Assembly (NCBI GenBank): GCA_019694555.1
Contig: JAIBBS010000015.1
Location: 1 to 64,000, forward strand
Source: Nannocystaceae bacterium
GTDB lineage: Bacteria; Myxococcota_A; Polyangia; Nannocystales; Nannocystaceae
DNA: 64,000 nt
Reading direction: 5' to 3'
Numbering within the stretch: position 1 is the stretch's first letter; the number at the start of each line of letters is the position of its first letter. Under the pieces are notes generated by a model. The model saw only the letters and a program-made list of their open reading frames with translations. It was not told the origin of the DNA and ran no database searches. The position numbers and the translations under genes were made by a program. Of the stretch, positions 34,199 through 46,473 are shown in pieces.

Positions 34199-35148
34199 GC
34201 ACCTCCCACGGGTTCACTCGCGAGCGCCCGCTCGAGCGCGTCGGCCACCGCGGCCTCGAGCAGCGGGAGCTTGTAGCCGGTCATCGGCAGCGGCGACGCG
34301 CCCTCGCTCGCGAGCGACGCCTTGGCGATCAGCGCCTCGGGTTGCGCGGGCACACCGACCAGTGCCGCCTCGAGCTCGGTCAGGCGCAGCGGCACGTTGG
34401 CGACGCCACCGACCGCGAGCTTGGCCCACGCGATGGTGTCGCCCTGCACGCCGATGCGCGCGAGCACCTCGACCAGCGGCCACTCCGCGCGCGCGCGGGA
34501 GATCGCGCGCATGTACGCCGAGCGCTCGCCGCGGGTCGGCGGCGGCAGCACGATGGTGCGCAGCACCGCGTGCGGCGGCAGCTGGTTGTCGCGCATGGGA
34601 TCGCCGCCGTCACCGAGCAGCTCGTTCACCGTCGCGATCGGAGCGCCGACGACCTCGACGCCCGCGTCGTAGGCCAGCAGCGCCATGCCCAGGGTCGAGG
34701 CGTGCACCGCCGCGCAGGGGCTCAGATCGAAGCATGCGTGCCACAGGTGATCGCCGGCGCGCGCGTAGCAGGTGCTGCCGCCCTTCTTGAGGCACTGCGC
34801 CTCGGGCGAGCGGAAGTACCAACAGCGCGTACGCTGCAGCAGGTTGCCGCCGATGGTCCCGACCGCGCGGATCTGCGGCGTCGCCAGGCCACCCGCGGCC
34901 TGGGCGAAGCCGGGGTAGCCGGCTCGCACCGCGTCGTCGGCCGCGACCGCGGCGATGGTGACCAGCGCGCCGATGCGCACGCCGCCGCCGGGCAGCACCT
35001 CGATCGCGCGCGCGTCCTCGACGTCGCGGAGATCGACGAGCTCACCGCCGGCGAGCGCGTGCCGTCGTTCCATGAGATCGGTGCCGCCGGCACGGATGGT
35101 GCCGTCGCTCGCGGCAGCCTGTTGCAGGTCGGTGGGGAAGACGATCAT
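34195..35148 (-). CDS. FAD-binding (and 4Fe-4S) subunit of PaoABC-like aldehyde oxidoreductase
   Basis: A 317-residue molybdopterin-dehydrogenase FAD subunit. FAD contacts are 'AGGTDLMERRHA' (AGGTDL) and 'RAVGTIGGNLLQRTRCWYF'. The Cys set 'RTRCWYFRSPEAQCLKKG' followed by 'CYARAGDH' and 'HACFD' corresponds to the extra 4Fe-4S cluster of E. coli PaoB (YagS). Its start at 35148 overlaps the stop of the large subunit (ATGA). There is no signal, so, as with PaoABC, it would be exported with the Tat-tagged partner. It passes electrons from the molybdenum centre to an acceptor. Confidence 0.9.
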   Translation of the reverse strand: MIVFPTDLQQAAASDGTIRAGGTDLMERRHALAGGELVDLRDVEDARAIEVLPGGGVRIGALVTIAAVAADDAVRAGYPGFAQAAGGLATPQIRAVGTIGGNLLQRTRCWYFRSPEAQCLKKGGSTCYARAGDHLWHACFDLSPCAAVHASTLGMALLAYDAGVEVVGAPIATVNELLGDGGDPMRDNQLPPHAVLRTIVLPPPTRGERSAYMRAISRARAEWPLVEVLARIGVQGDTIAWAKLAVGGVANVPLRLTELEAALVGVPAQPEALIAKASLASEGASPLPMTGYKLPLLEAAVADALERALASEPVGGA

Positions 35149-37940
35149 GCCCGCAGTCCTTCCAGCACGCGGTCGGGACGCAGCGGCAGCTCGCGTGGTC
35201 GCCACTTGGTCGCGTGGTACACCGCGTTGGCGATCGCGGCAGCAGGGGTGAGTGTGACGAGCTCGCCGAGTCCGACGTTGTGGCCCGGCACGCGCTCGTA
35301 GCCGTGCTCGTCGAAGTGCACGTGGATGGGGCCGATGTCGCCGATGCCGGGGATGCGGTAGTCCTCGAGCCCGGCGGTGAGCAGGAAGCCCGCGCGGGGA
35401 TCGAGGCGCCGCTCCTCGTACAGCGCGTAGCCGATGCCCTGGATCACGCCGCCCTCGGCCTGGCTGCGCGCCAGCACCGGCGAGACGATGCGGCCCACGC
35501 CGACGCCGAGCCAGGTCTCGACCACGCGCACGCGACCCAGCCGCGTGTCGACCTCGACCTGCGCGACCTGCAGCGAGCTGGCGACGTAGTCCTCGGGCGC
35601 GATGCCGGCGAGCGGCGGCAAGAAATAGCCGCCCTTGTCGCGGTGGCGTCGCCCCACCACCAGCATCGGCGGTGCGACGCGCAGCACGTCGCGCCACGGG
35701 ATCACGCCCTTGTCGTGGCGCACGCCCTCGGCGACCGGCTTGGCGCCGCGCAGCTTCCAGCGCCGCGACGCCAGCTCGACGAGATCGTCCTGCAGCTGCG
35801 TGCACGCGTCGTCGCAGGTGCCGACCAGCGACGAGGTCGAGCGGCTGCCGCCGGCCATGGGCCCGTGCACGTAGCGCGAGTCGCCGATGCGCACGAACAC
35901 CTCGTCGGCCCGCAGGCCGAAGCGCGCCGCGATGGTGCTGGCGATGGTCGTGCGGCTGCCGTTGCCGATGTCCTGGGTCGAGCACGACGCGACCAGGCCC
36001 TCGGGCGTGGTCTCGAGCTGCACGCGCGAGCGCGGCTCGACGAACGCGAACCATGCCCCCGCCGCCACACCGACGCCGCGGCGGTAGCGGCCCTTGTCGT
36101 CGCCCGCCGCGCCGCGATCGCGCCACGCCGGCAGCGCCTGGGCCCACGCGTACAACGGCTTGCGCGCAGGATTGGGGTCCCAGCGCTTGCGCACGACCAG
36201 CGGATCCTCGCCGCGCGCGTACGCGAGCTCGTCGATCGTGGACTCGAGCGCGAAGAAGGCCGGCGGTCCACCCGGGCCGCGCATGGGCTTGCCCGGCGGC
36301 GCGTGGGTCACCACGTCCTCGTCCCGCAGATCCCGGGGCGCCTCGGGATAGATGATGCGGAACATGATGCTGGTGATCGTGCCCACGGCCACGCCGGCGG
36401 TGCTGGTGGCCTTGGCGCTCATGCCGACCATCTCGCCGGCGCGGTCGGTCGCGACCGCGACGTCGATCGCGGCGCCGGGGCGGTTGCCGCCGATCATGAT
36501 CTCGGCCCGGCGATCGAGCGCGTAGCGGACCGGTGCACCGCAGATGCGCGCGAGCTCGATCGCGATGGTGGCCTCGCTGGTCAGCGTGGCCTTGCCGCCG
36601 AAGCCGCCGCCGACGTGCTGCGCGATGATGCGGACGTCCTCGTGACGCAGGCCGAAGCGCTGCGCGATGTCTTCGCCCATCGCCTGCACCGCCTGCGTCG
36701 AGAGGTACACCGTGAGTCGGTGCGGGCCGTCCCAGGCCGCGACCGCGGCGTGGGGCTCGAGCGGGGTGTGGCACTGCACCTGCGTGCGGAAGCTGCCCTG
36801 CGCGACGGTGCCGACGCTGCGCGCCTCCTCGATCGCGCGCTGGGCCTTGTCCGCGCGCTTGGAGAAGAGGTCGAACGGGCCGCGGCGGTTGCCGTGCCAG
36901 CGCTCGGGCAGCAGCGGGCCCTCGGTCGCGTTGGAGGGCTTGCCGCGATCACCGTTGGGGTAGATGCGCGCGGCTCCGGGCGCCAGCGACTCCTCGATGG
37001 TCAGCAGCGGCGGCAACACGTCGGCGTCGAGCTCGACCAGGCCCAGGGCCCGCACGGCGGTGGCCTCGTCGACCGCGGCGATGGCGAGGATCTCCTGGCC
37101 GGCGAAGCGCACCAGCTTCGTCGGTGGCATGAGATCGATGACGCCGCGCACACCCGGCAGCGCCAACGCCTTGGACCAGTCGACGCGACGCAGCCGCGCG
37201 TGGGCCCACGGCGCGTGCAGGGCCTTGGCGTGCAGCATCCCGGGCACGCGCACGTCGACGGTGTAGACCGCCGCGCCGGTGACCTTCTCGATGGCTTCGA
37301 TCCGCGGCGGTCGCAGCGGACCGGTGCCGTCGTACTTGCCGCTGCACGCGGCCTGGACCGCGCGCACGATCGAGGCGTACGCACCGCAGCGGCACAGATG
37401 CCCCGCGAGCGCCGCTGCGACGGTGTCGGCGGCGGGCTCCTCGGTGCCGTGCTCGGCGCGCCAGCGATCGTGGAACGCGGTCGCCTCGACCACGAAGCCC
37501 GGCGTGCAGTAGCCGCACTGCAGCGCGTCCTCGGCCGCGAAGGCGCGCTGGACCGGATGCAGCGCCGCGCGACCGAGGTCCTCGATGGTGCGGAGCTTGC
37601 GACGGTGCAGCGCCGTCGCCGGCAGCAGGCAGCTGACCACCGGCTGGTCGTCGAGCAGCATCGTGCACGCGCCGCAGGCCCCGTGGCCGCAGCCGTGCTT
37701 GCTGCCGGTGAGGCCCAGCCCGCGCACCGCCTCGAGCGCGGTGGTGTCCGGCTCGACCTCGAGCGTGCGGGCCTCGCCGTTGATCGCGGCCTCGACCCCG
37801 ACGCGCTCGCGCGGGGTCGGCTGTGGCGCGGTCGACTCGGGCGCGACCTCGCCGTGGACACCCGGGCGGCAGGCCCCGGTGACGATGGCGGCTCCGACAC
37901 CGCCGCGCAGGAAACCTCGCCGAGTGGTCGATCCGGTCAT
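35145..37940 (-). CDS. Tat-exported fused iron-sulfur/molybdopterin subunit of PaoABC-like aldehyde oxidoreductase
   Basis: A 931-residue fusion. Tat signal TTRRGFLRG lies at residues ~5-13. A 2Fe-2S module follows (~45-205), with CGHGACGACTMLLDDQPVVSC-type first cluster and CGYCTPG plus CRCGAY second cluster. The molybdopterin domain (~215-931) has 'GGGFGGKATLTSE', the QGIGYAL region and the late 'VGLGELVTLTPAAAIANAV', whose Glu is the expected base. In E. coli PaoA and PaoC are separate proteins. The family oxidises aldehydes (aromatic or others) at the periplasm. The ATG at 37940 is the one that directly precedes the Tat motif. Confidence 0.93.
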   Translation of the reverse strand: MTGSTTRRGFLRGGVGAAIVTGACRPGVHGEVAPESTAPQPTPRERVGVEAAINGEARTLEVEPDTTALEAVRGLGLTGSKHGCGHGACGACTMLLDDQPVVSCLLPATALHRRKLRTIEDLGRAALHPVQRAFAAEDALQCGYCTPGFVVEATAFHDRWRAEHGTEEPAADTVAAALAGHLCRCGAYASIVRAVQAACSGKYDGTGPLRPPRIEAIEKVTGAAVYTVDVRVPGMLHAKALHAPWAHARLRRVDWSKALALPGVRGVIDLMPPTKLVRFAGQEILAIAAVDEATAVRALGLVELDADVLPPLLTIEESLAPGAARIYPNGDRGKPSNATEGPLLPERWHGNRRGPFDLFSKRADKAQRAIEEARSVGTVAQGSFRTQVQCHTPLEPHAAVAAWDGPHRLTVYLSTQAVQAMGEDIAQRFGLRHEDVRIIAQHVGGGFGGKATLTSEATIAIELARICGAPVRYALDRRAEIMIGGNRPGAAIDVAVATDRAGEMVGMSAKATSTAGVAVGTITSIMFRIIYPEAPRDLRDEDVVTHAPPGKPMRGPGGPPAFFALESTIDELAYARGEDPLVVRKRWDPNPARKPLYAWAQALPAWRDRGAAGDDKGRYRRGVGVAAGAWFAFVEPRSRVQLETTPEGLVASCSTQDIGNGSRTTIASTIAARFGLRADEVFVRIGDSRYVHGPMAGGSRSTSSLVGTCDDACTQLQDDLVELASRRWKLRGAKPVAEGVRHDKGVIPWRDVLRVAPPMLVVGRRHRDKGGYFLPPLAGIAPEDYVASSLQVAQVEVDTRLGRVRVVETWLGVGVGRIVSPVLARSQAEGGVIQGIGYALYEERRLDPRAGFLLTAGLEDYRIPGIGDIGPIHVHFDEHGYERVPGHNVGLGELVTLTPAAAIANAVYHATKWRPRELPLRPDRVLEGLRA

Positions 37941-37996
37941 GCGTGAATGCCCGGACGCATCATCGGGCAATCACGTTACCGGAGCAACGACGCCGG

Positions 37997-39508
37997 TCAG
38001 ATCTTCTTGCAGGTCGGGGCGTACGCCTCGAAGATCGAGGTGTAGATCTTGTCCTGCACGTCGGCGGGGTTCTTGGCCATCAAGGCCTTCCGTTCCGTGG
38101 GCATGTGCTCGATCATCAGCTTGCGGGCGGCCTCGCAGTCCCCCGCGCGGCCGAAGCAGCCGGCGACGTAGGCCGGGAGGTTGTCGTCGAGGCTGAGGAT
38201 CTGGTTGTCCTCGGCGTCCTTGGCCTTCACCTTGCCCTTGAGCTTGAGGATCGTCGCGAGGGATTCCTTGCAGCCCTTCACGCCGCCCTTGCTGTTGTGC
38301 ACGCCCATCGAGATGGTCGTGATGGCCTTGAGCAGCGCGTCGCGGTCGCCGAGCTTGCCCTGGCAGTACATGTTGTTGAACTGCTGGACCATGTTGTCGA
38401 TCTGCTCGGGGCCCATCAGCGCGTTGTTCGACTGCTCGGCCGACTTGCGGATCAGCACCTTGCCCGCGTCGCACTTGCCCGCGAGCATCAGGCACTGCCC
38501 GCGCAGGTAGCCGAAGCTCGAGCGCGGGTCGTCGCTCTTGTGCTTGGCGTCGAGCTTGTCGTGGGCGTCGAGCTCGGTGAGGCAGCCGCGGCCATCGCCG
38601 GCCCCCATCTTGCGCTGCGCCGACTCGAAGTGTGCGCGCGCCTCCTCGCTCATCTCGACCTTGGCGTTGACCAGGCCCGCGGCGTTGAGCGCGGTGTCGG
38701 AGTCGGTCGACGTCATCGCGGTCTTCTCGGGGTTCTCGCCCGGCCGGATCTCGCGCAGCGTCAGGCGGATCGGTGCCTTGCAGCCATCGACCTCCTTGGC
38801 CGACTCCGAGTCGCACACGGCCAGCTTGCCGCCCTTCTTGTCCGCCGAGCTGGCGCGGGTCTCCGACGCGCCCGCGCCGAAGCCGAACGCACTGCCGCCG
38901 ACCTCGGCCTTGAGGTTCTTGGCCGAGGCCAGCGCGAACGCGCCGAGGTTGTAGCCGTAGACGAAGTGCGTGGCCTTGTCGCAGCCGTACTTGCCCGCGA
39001 GGTCCTTCTCGTAGACCGCATCGCGCGTGGCCGTGCGCGTGCCCGCGACGTAGTACTCCATGTGGAACTTCTCGCCGCCGTTGACGCGACCGCCGAGCGT
39101 CGCGTGGCCCAGCGGCAGCTTGGCGTAGAGCTCGGCCTCGTTGTTGATGTCGATCGTCTCGAGCGATCCCGAGGTCCACTCCGCGGGCTTGTACGCACCC
39201 GCTTCGCCGCGGATGCTCTCGTTGCGGCACTCGTCGAGCACGCGCAGGCTGCAGCCCTCGTACTGGACGAACACGATGTCGTTGGCCGCGTGCTGCTCGA
39301 AGCTCGACATGTCGGTCGCGTCCCATTCGATGATGAACGGGCGCAGGTGGTTCTCGGGGTTGCAGGCGTTCTTGCCGGCGAACGACTCCGCCATCAGGTT
39401 GCTCTGACCCGAGGCGCGGTCGGCCTTGGTGTGGGCCGCGAGCGAGCAGGCGTTGGCGCAGACGAGCAGCAAGGCCGCTGCGAGCGAGGGGACGAGGGTG
39501 CGCATCAT
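37997..39508 (-). CDS. large lipoprotein of unknown family
   Basis: A 503-residue lipoprotein. The signal (MMRTLVPSLAAALLLVCANAC) ends with lipobox ANAC. The mature protein is polar, with many Lys/Asp/Glu residues and scattered Cys; the C-terminal half ('RSSFGYLRGQCLMLAGKCDA...') has helix pairs spaced like TPR units. No catalytic motif seen. The first of two adjacent ATGs is taken because AAGGA lies 6 nt upstream. It follows the Mo-hydroxylase operon on the same strand after 56 bp but is read before it, so it may share a promoter with that operon. Confidence 0.75.
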   Translation of the reverse strand: MMRTLVPSLAAALLLVCANACSLAAHTKADRASGQSNLMAESFAGKNACNPENHLRPFIIEWDATDMSSFEQHAANDIVFVQYEGCSLRVLDECRNESIRGEAGAYKPAEWTSGSLETIDINNEAELYAKLPLGHATLGGRVNGGEKFHMEYYVAGTRTATRDAVYEKDLAGKYGCDKATHFVYGYNLGAFALASAKNLKAEVGGSAFGFGAGASETRASSADKKGGKLAVCDSESAKEVDGCKAPIRLTLREIRPGENPEKTAMTSTDSDTALNAAGLVNAKVEMSEEARAHFESAQRKMGAGDGRGCLTELDAHDKLDAKHKSDDPRSSFGYLRGQCLMLAGKCDAGKVLIRKSAEQSNNALMGPEQIDNMVQQFNNMYCQGKLGDRDALLKAITTISMGVHNSKGGVKGCKESLATILKLKGKVKAKDAEDNQILSLDDNLPAYVAGCFGRAGDCEAARKLMIEHMPTERKALMAKNPADVQDKIYTSIFEAYAPTCKKI

Positions 39509-39809
39509 GGTTGGTCCTTCGGGGCCGGACACCGCGGGCGCGCGCGATCCTCTTTTGGTCGAGCGCCGACCGAAGACCCGGCGCCGAGCCGACGGCCGCC
39601 GCGATCACCCGTTCCCCACGGCGGCAGACGGATGGTTCCGGCTGCCGTTGCACCGCGCGAGTCCGCGCCGACGCGGCGTGCCCGCCGGATCGGTTGCCGC
39701 ACGCTCGTCGACTTCTCGATGGATTCCAGCTCGTTGCGCCCCTGTGGAGGCAGGTGCGGCGTTTTGTGCCGTTGCTTCGAAATGTCGGTTTTAGTAGGGT
39801 CTTGCCGTG

Positions 39810-41483
39810 ATGGCACACCCCCGCCGCAACCCCGCCCTGCTGCTGTCTCTCTTCGCCGCCATTGCCTGCCAGACGTCCGGCACCGGCCCCGCCGGCGACG
39901 GGACCGGCGAGGGCAGCACCGGCGACGACCCCGGCGACACCGGGCAGAGCGCGGACGCCTCGACGGGTGCATCGAGCGAGCCCGGCAGCGGTGGTTCGGG
40001 CGAAAGTGGAGAGCCCGCGGCGGACGTGCCGGCCCAGGGCCTGCGGATCGCTCGCGTCGAGGCGAACCCGGGCGTCGCGATCCCGATCGCGATCGACGGC
40101 GCGCCGGTGCAGGGCTCGCAGCGCAACGCGCCGATCCCCAAGGGCCGCGACACCGCCTTCCGCGTCTACGTCGACGTCGACGAGGCCTCGTGGACACCGC
40201 GCGAGCTCGAGGCACGCCTGACCGTCACGCAGCCCGACGCGCGCGAGACCATCGTGACCGCGACGGCGATGATCGCCGAGGACTCCTCGACGACGTCGCT
40301 GCAATCGAACTTCCTGCTCGGTGTGCTCGCAGCGGACATCCAGCCCGGCGCGAAGCTGCAGGTCGAGCTGTTCGAGGTCGACGGCAGCGTCGAGGCGCCG
40401 CCCGGCGCCGAGCCACCGCGCGCGTTCGATGGCGGCGCGGACTTCATCGGCGTCGAGGGCTCGTCGCAGCAGATGCGCGTGGTGATGGTGCCGGTGCAGT
40501 ACCAGTACGGCAGCTGCTCGACGCTGCCCGATCTCACGCCCGAGGCGCTGCAACCCTACGCCGACGCGATGTACCAGCAGAACGCGCTCGAGAGCATCGA
40601 GATCGAGGTCCGCGCACCGCTGCTGGTCGACGACCTCGATCTCACCGACTCGGGCGACTTCTTCAGCCTGCTCAACCGCGTGGTGCAGCTGCGCGCGCAG
40701 GACGGCCCGGCGCCCAACGTCTACTACTATGCGCTGTTCGACAACTGCGGCGCGTGCATCTCCGAGAGCGGCGGCTGCCTGCTGGGCGTGGCCCCGGGCC
40801 AGCCCGGCGCGTCGCAGGCGGAGGCGTCGCAGCGCGCGGCCATCGGCGTGCGCTACCTCGGCACCGAGGAGATGGGCATCGAGACCTTCGTGCACGAGAT
40901 CGGCCACACCCAGGGTCGCGCCCACATCGCGTGCCCCGGCGCGAGCGCGGCGGGCCCGGATTTCTCGTATCCCTACGAGAACGGCAGCATCGGCGTGTGG
41001 GGCTTCGGCGTGCGGGACTTCGAGATCCGCAACCCCAGCAATCACAAGGACTACATGAGCTACTGCAGCCCGACGTGGGTCTCCGACTGGCAGTGGTCGG
41101 CCACGTTCGCGCGGATCAAGGCGCTCACCGAGTGGGACGCGCTGGTGGTGCCGCCGCCGCAGACCACGATCCTGGTCGGCAACTACAACCCCGAGACCGG
41201 CGAGTCGGCGTTCTGGACCGAGCCCGGCGAGCTCGCGCCGCAGGACACCGTCGGCTCGGCGTCGTCGCTGGCGCTGGTGGGCCCCGACGGTCCGCTGCAC
41301 GTCGCCGACGCCGACGTCGACGCGTGGTCCGAGGGCCCGTGGGTGACGGTGCGGGCGAACCTGCCGGCGCGCACGCTGGTCGACGCGACCGAGGCGTTCG
41401 AGCTGCGCCTGCCGCAGCACACCGCCCGCATCGAGCGGCAGTCGGTGCGGCTCGATCTCGCCGACACCCTGCGCGCCCGCTGA
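39810..41483 (+). CDS. metzincin-type zinc protease lipoprotein
   Basis: A 557-residue lipoprotein (lipobox AIAC at residue 20) with a Gly/Ser/Asp linker to ~75. The zinc motif HEIGHTQGRAH (His362, 366, 372; HExxHxxGxxH) is followed by a Met-turn 'DYMSYC', the two marks of the metzincin clan. The preceding domain is beta-rich. It resembles the bacterial peptidases of the M66-like and related groups more than serralysins because there are no RTX repeats. It would act outside the cell on proteins, as predatory myxobacteria do. A GTG immediately upstream is an alternative start. The 301-bp gap before it holds no gene. Confidence 0.85.
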   Translation: MAHPRRNPALLLSLFAAIACQTSGTGPAGDGTGEGSTGDDPGDTGQSADASTGASSEPGSGGSGESGEPAADVPAQGLRIARVEANPGVAIPIAIDGAPVQGSQRNAPIPKGRDTAFRVYVDVDEASWTPRELEARLTVTQPDARETIVTATAMIAEDSSTTSLQSNFLLGVLAADIQPGAKLQVELFEVDGSVEAPPGAEPPRAFDGGADFIGVEGSSQQMRVVMVPVQYQYGSCSTLPDLTPEALQPYADAMYQQNALESIEIEVRAPLLVDDLDLTDSGDFFSLLNRVVQLRAQDGPAPNVYYYALFDNCGACISESGGCLLGVAPGQPGASQAEASQRAAIGVRYLGTEEMGIETFVHEIGHTQGRAHIACPGASAAGPDFSYPYENGSIGVWGFGVRDFEIRNPSNHKDYMSYCSPTWVSDWQWSATFARIKALTEWDALVVPPPQTTILVGNYNPETGESAFWTEPGELAPQDTVGSASSLALVGPDGPLHVADADVDAWSEGPWVTVRANLPARTLVDATEAFELRLPQHTARIERQSVRLDLADTLRAR

Positions 41484-41492
41484 TCGTACGCG

Positions 41493-44168
<2,676 letters not shown>

Positions 44169-44256
44169 GGCCCATGGTAGCGCGAAGCGCCGCGGCTGCA
44201 CGCGCGTGCGCGGGCTTTGTCGTGGGCGCCGCGACGCGGCATGATGCAGGACGACG

Positions 44257-44799
44257 ATGCGACGCCGCCACGCACCCGCGCGCACCACCGCCGCGCTCGC
44301 ACTCGCGCTGGCGTCGTCGCTCGCGCTGGCGAGCAGCGCGGCGGCGCAGCCCAAGCGCACCGGCAAGGGCGGCGACATCGGGCTCGGCGCGACCCTCGGC
44401 GATCCCACCGGCGCGACCTTCAAGGTCTTCTTGCACCCGCGCCACGCGTTGGAATCGGGCCTGGGCTTCGGGCCGTTCCATCGCGGTGGCGGACGACTGC
44501 ACTTCGCGTACCTGTTCCACAGTCGAGCGTGGCGCAGCGACGAGGGCTTCTCGCTGCACGGCTACGTCGGACTCGGTGTCGGCGTCGCCTTCTGGTACAA
44601 GCGCTACCTCGGTCCCGTGCTGCCCACCGACTTCCAGCGCGCGGCGTTGTTCGTGCGCGCACCGGTGCTCGGGCTCGCCTTCCACATGCACGAGATCCCG
44701 CTCGACGTGTTCCTCGAGACCGCCTACAGTCCCATCGTCACGCCACCGGCGAGCTTCTGGAACGTCGATTTCGCCCTCGGTGCGCGCTACTGGTTCTGA
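44257..44799 (+). CDS. secreted outer-membrane-type protein
   Basis: A 180-residue protein with a long Ala/Leu signal (ending 'SSAAAQP'). The mature part is glycine/aromatic-rich with alternating strands ('LHGYVGLGVGVAFWYKRYLG', 'GARYWF' at the end with a terminal aromatic), a profile of small beta-barrel OMPs. The family is not identified. It lies 4 bp upstream of murC on the same strand, so both may be transcribed together. Confidence 0.75.
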   Translation: MRRRHAPARTTAALALALASSLALASSAAAQPKRTGKGGDIGLGATLGDPTGATFKVFLHPRHALESGLGFGPFHRGGGRLHFAYLFHSRAWRSDEGFSLHGYVGLGVGVAFWYKRYLGPVLPTDFQRAALFVRAPVLGLAFHMHEIPLDVFLETAYSPIVTPPASFWNVDFALGARYWF

Positions 44800-44803
44800 G
44801 CTC

Positions 44804-46219
44804 ATGTTCCGCAAGAGCGACACGCACATCCACTTCGTCGGCGTCGGCGGCATCGGCATGAGCGGCATCGCCGAGGTCCTGCTCGACCTCGGCTACCGCG
44901 TCACCGGCACCGACCTCGCGGACTCCGACACCACGCGCCGCCTGGCGCAGCGCGGCGCGACCATCCACACCGGCCACGCCGCGGTGCACCTGGGCGACGC
45001 CGACGTGGTCGTGGTCTCGTCCGCGGTCGGCCGCGACAACCCCGAGCTGATCGCCGCGCGGCAGCGCAAGATCCCGGTCATCCCCCGCGCGGAGATGCTG
45101 GCCGAGCTCATGCGGCTCAAGCAGGGCATCGCCATCGCCGGCAGCCACGGCAAGACCACCACCACCTCGCTCATCGCCTCGATCCTGCAGGCGGCCCAGC
45201 TCGACCCCACGGTCGTAATCGGCGGCAAGGTCAACGCGCTGGGCTCCAACGCCAAGCTCGGCGCGGGCGAGCTGCTGGTCGCAGAAGCGGACGAGAGCGA
45301 CGGCTCGTTCCTGGTGCTCACGCCCACCTTCGCGGTCGTGACCAACATCGACAGCGAGCACCTCGACCACTACGGCACGCTCGACGATCTCATCGCCGCG
45401 TTCGTGGGCTTCGCCAACCGCGTGCCGTTCTACGGCATGGCCGTGGTCTGCCTCGACGACCCCAACGTCGCGCGCATCTTGCCGCAGTTGGGCAAGCGCT
45501 TCACCACCTACGGCATCGAGCGCACCGACGCGGACTACGTCGCCGCCTCGATCCGCCACGACGGCCTGGTCACGCACTTCCACGCCATCGTGCGCGGCCG
45601 CGACCACGGCGAGTTCACCCTGCGCATGCCCGGCGTGCACAACGTCGGCAACGCGCTGGCCGCGATCGCCATCGCCGACGAGCTCGAGGTCCCGCTCGAG
45701 ACCACGCGGGCGACGCTGGCCGGCTTCGAGGGCGTGCAGCGGCGCTTCACCATCCGCGGCGAGTCGCGCGGGATCACGGTGGTCGACGACTACGGCCACC
45801 ACCCCACCGAGATCCGCGCGACGCTCGTCGGCGCGCGCACCAGCTTCGCCGGGCGCCGCATCGTCGCCGCGCTGCAGCCCCACCGCTACAGCCGCCTTCG
45901 CGACAACCTCGAGGGCTTCGTCGCGTGCCTCGATGCCGCCGACCTCGTGGTCGTGACCGACGTCTACCCCGCGGGCGAGGCACCGATCCCGGGCATCGAC
46001 GCCGCGCGGCTGGTCGAGCTGCTGCAGGCGCACAAGCCCGGCCGCGAGGTCGTGCACGTGCCCAACATCGCCGATCTGCCGGCCCGCCTCGCGCACCTGG
46101 CCCAGGCCGGTGACCTCGTGTTGACGCTGGGCGCGGGCAACATCACCCGCGTCGGCCCGCAGCTGCTCGAGGGGCTCGAGGGCCTGCGCGCGCTCCACCC
46201 CACCGGGACCCAGCGATGA
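44804..46219 (+). CDS. murC: UDP-N-acetylmuramate--L-alanine ligase
   Basis: A 471-residue Mur ligase. The N-terminal domain begins 'HIHFVGVGGIGMSGIAEVLL' (UDP-binding), the P-loop is GSHGKTTTTS at ~109-118, then 'EADESDGSF' and 'TNIDSEHLDHYG' (Mur ligase signatures), and 'DDYGHHPTEI' and 'QPHRYSR' in the C-terminal ATPase domain. It adds L-Ala to UDP-MurNAc in the cytoplasm, the first peptide step of peptidoglycan. murC is usually inside the dcw cluster with murG, murB and ftsQ; none of these is next to it here. The end overlaps a bolA/ibaG gene by 4 nt. Confidence 0.96.
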   Translation: MFRKSDTHIHFVGVGGIGMSGIAEVLLDLGYRVTGTDLADSDTTRRLAQRGATIHTGHAAVHLGDADVVVVSSAVGRDNPELIAARQRKIPVIPRAEMLAELMRLKQGIAIAGSHGKTTTTSLIASILQAAQLDPTVVIGGKVNALGSNAKLGAGELLVAEADESDGSFLVLTPTFAVVTNIDSEHLDHYGTLDDLIAAFVGFANRVPFYGMAVVCLDDPNVARILPQLGKRFTTYGIERTDADYVAASIRHDGLVTHFHAIVRGRDHGEFTLRMPGVHNVGNALAAIAIADELEVPLETTRATLAGFEGVQRRFTIRGESRGITVVDDYGHHPTEIRATLVGARTSFAGRRIVAALQPHRYSRLRDNLEGFVACLDAADLVVVTDVYPAGEAPIPGIDAARLVELLQAHKPGREVVHVPNIADLPARLAHLAQAGDLVLTLGAGNITRVGPQLLEGLEGLRALHPTGTQR

Positions 46220-46473
46220 GCCACCACGACACCGACTTCAAGGGCGACATCCCGACCGCCATCCGCGACGCGATCGAGGCCGCGATCCCCGACGCGCTGG
46301 TGACGGTCTCCGGCGGCGGTGGCCACTACACCATCGCCGTGGTCTCGCCGGTGTTCGAGGGCAAGAGCATGCTGCAGAGCCAGCGGCTCGTGCTCGGTGC
46401 CATCGCGCACCTGATGAAGGGCGATCGCGCACCCGTGCACGCGGTCGACAGCCTCCGCACCTCGGCCAGTTGA
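46216..46473 (+). CDS. BolA/IbaG-family protein
   Basis: An 85-residue BolA-fold protein: 'IPTAIRDAIEAAIPDALVTV' then 'SGGGGHYTIAVVSPVFEGKS' and 'APVHAVDSLRT'. The SGDGSHF-type turn and the C-terminal 'IHAVSIKT'-like strand match IbaG better than BolA. The start overlaps the murC stop (ATGA). BolA-family proteins bind [2Fe-2S] clusters with monothiol glutaredoxins and influence cell shape and envelope stress; in enterobacteria ibaG sits beside murA, so linkage to a mur gene is a recurring theme (known of the family; the functional link here is inference). Confidence 0.88.
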   Translation: MSHHDTDFKGDIPTAIRDAIEAAIPDALVTVSGGGGHYTIAVVSPVFEGKSMLQSQRLVLGAIAHLMKGDRAPVHAVDSLRTSAS

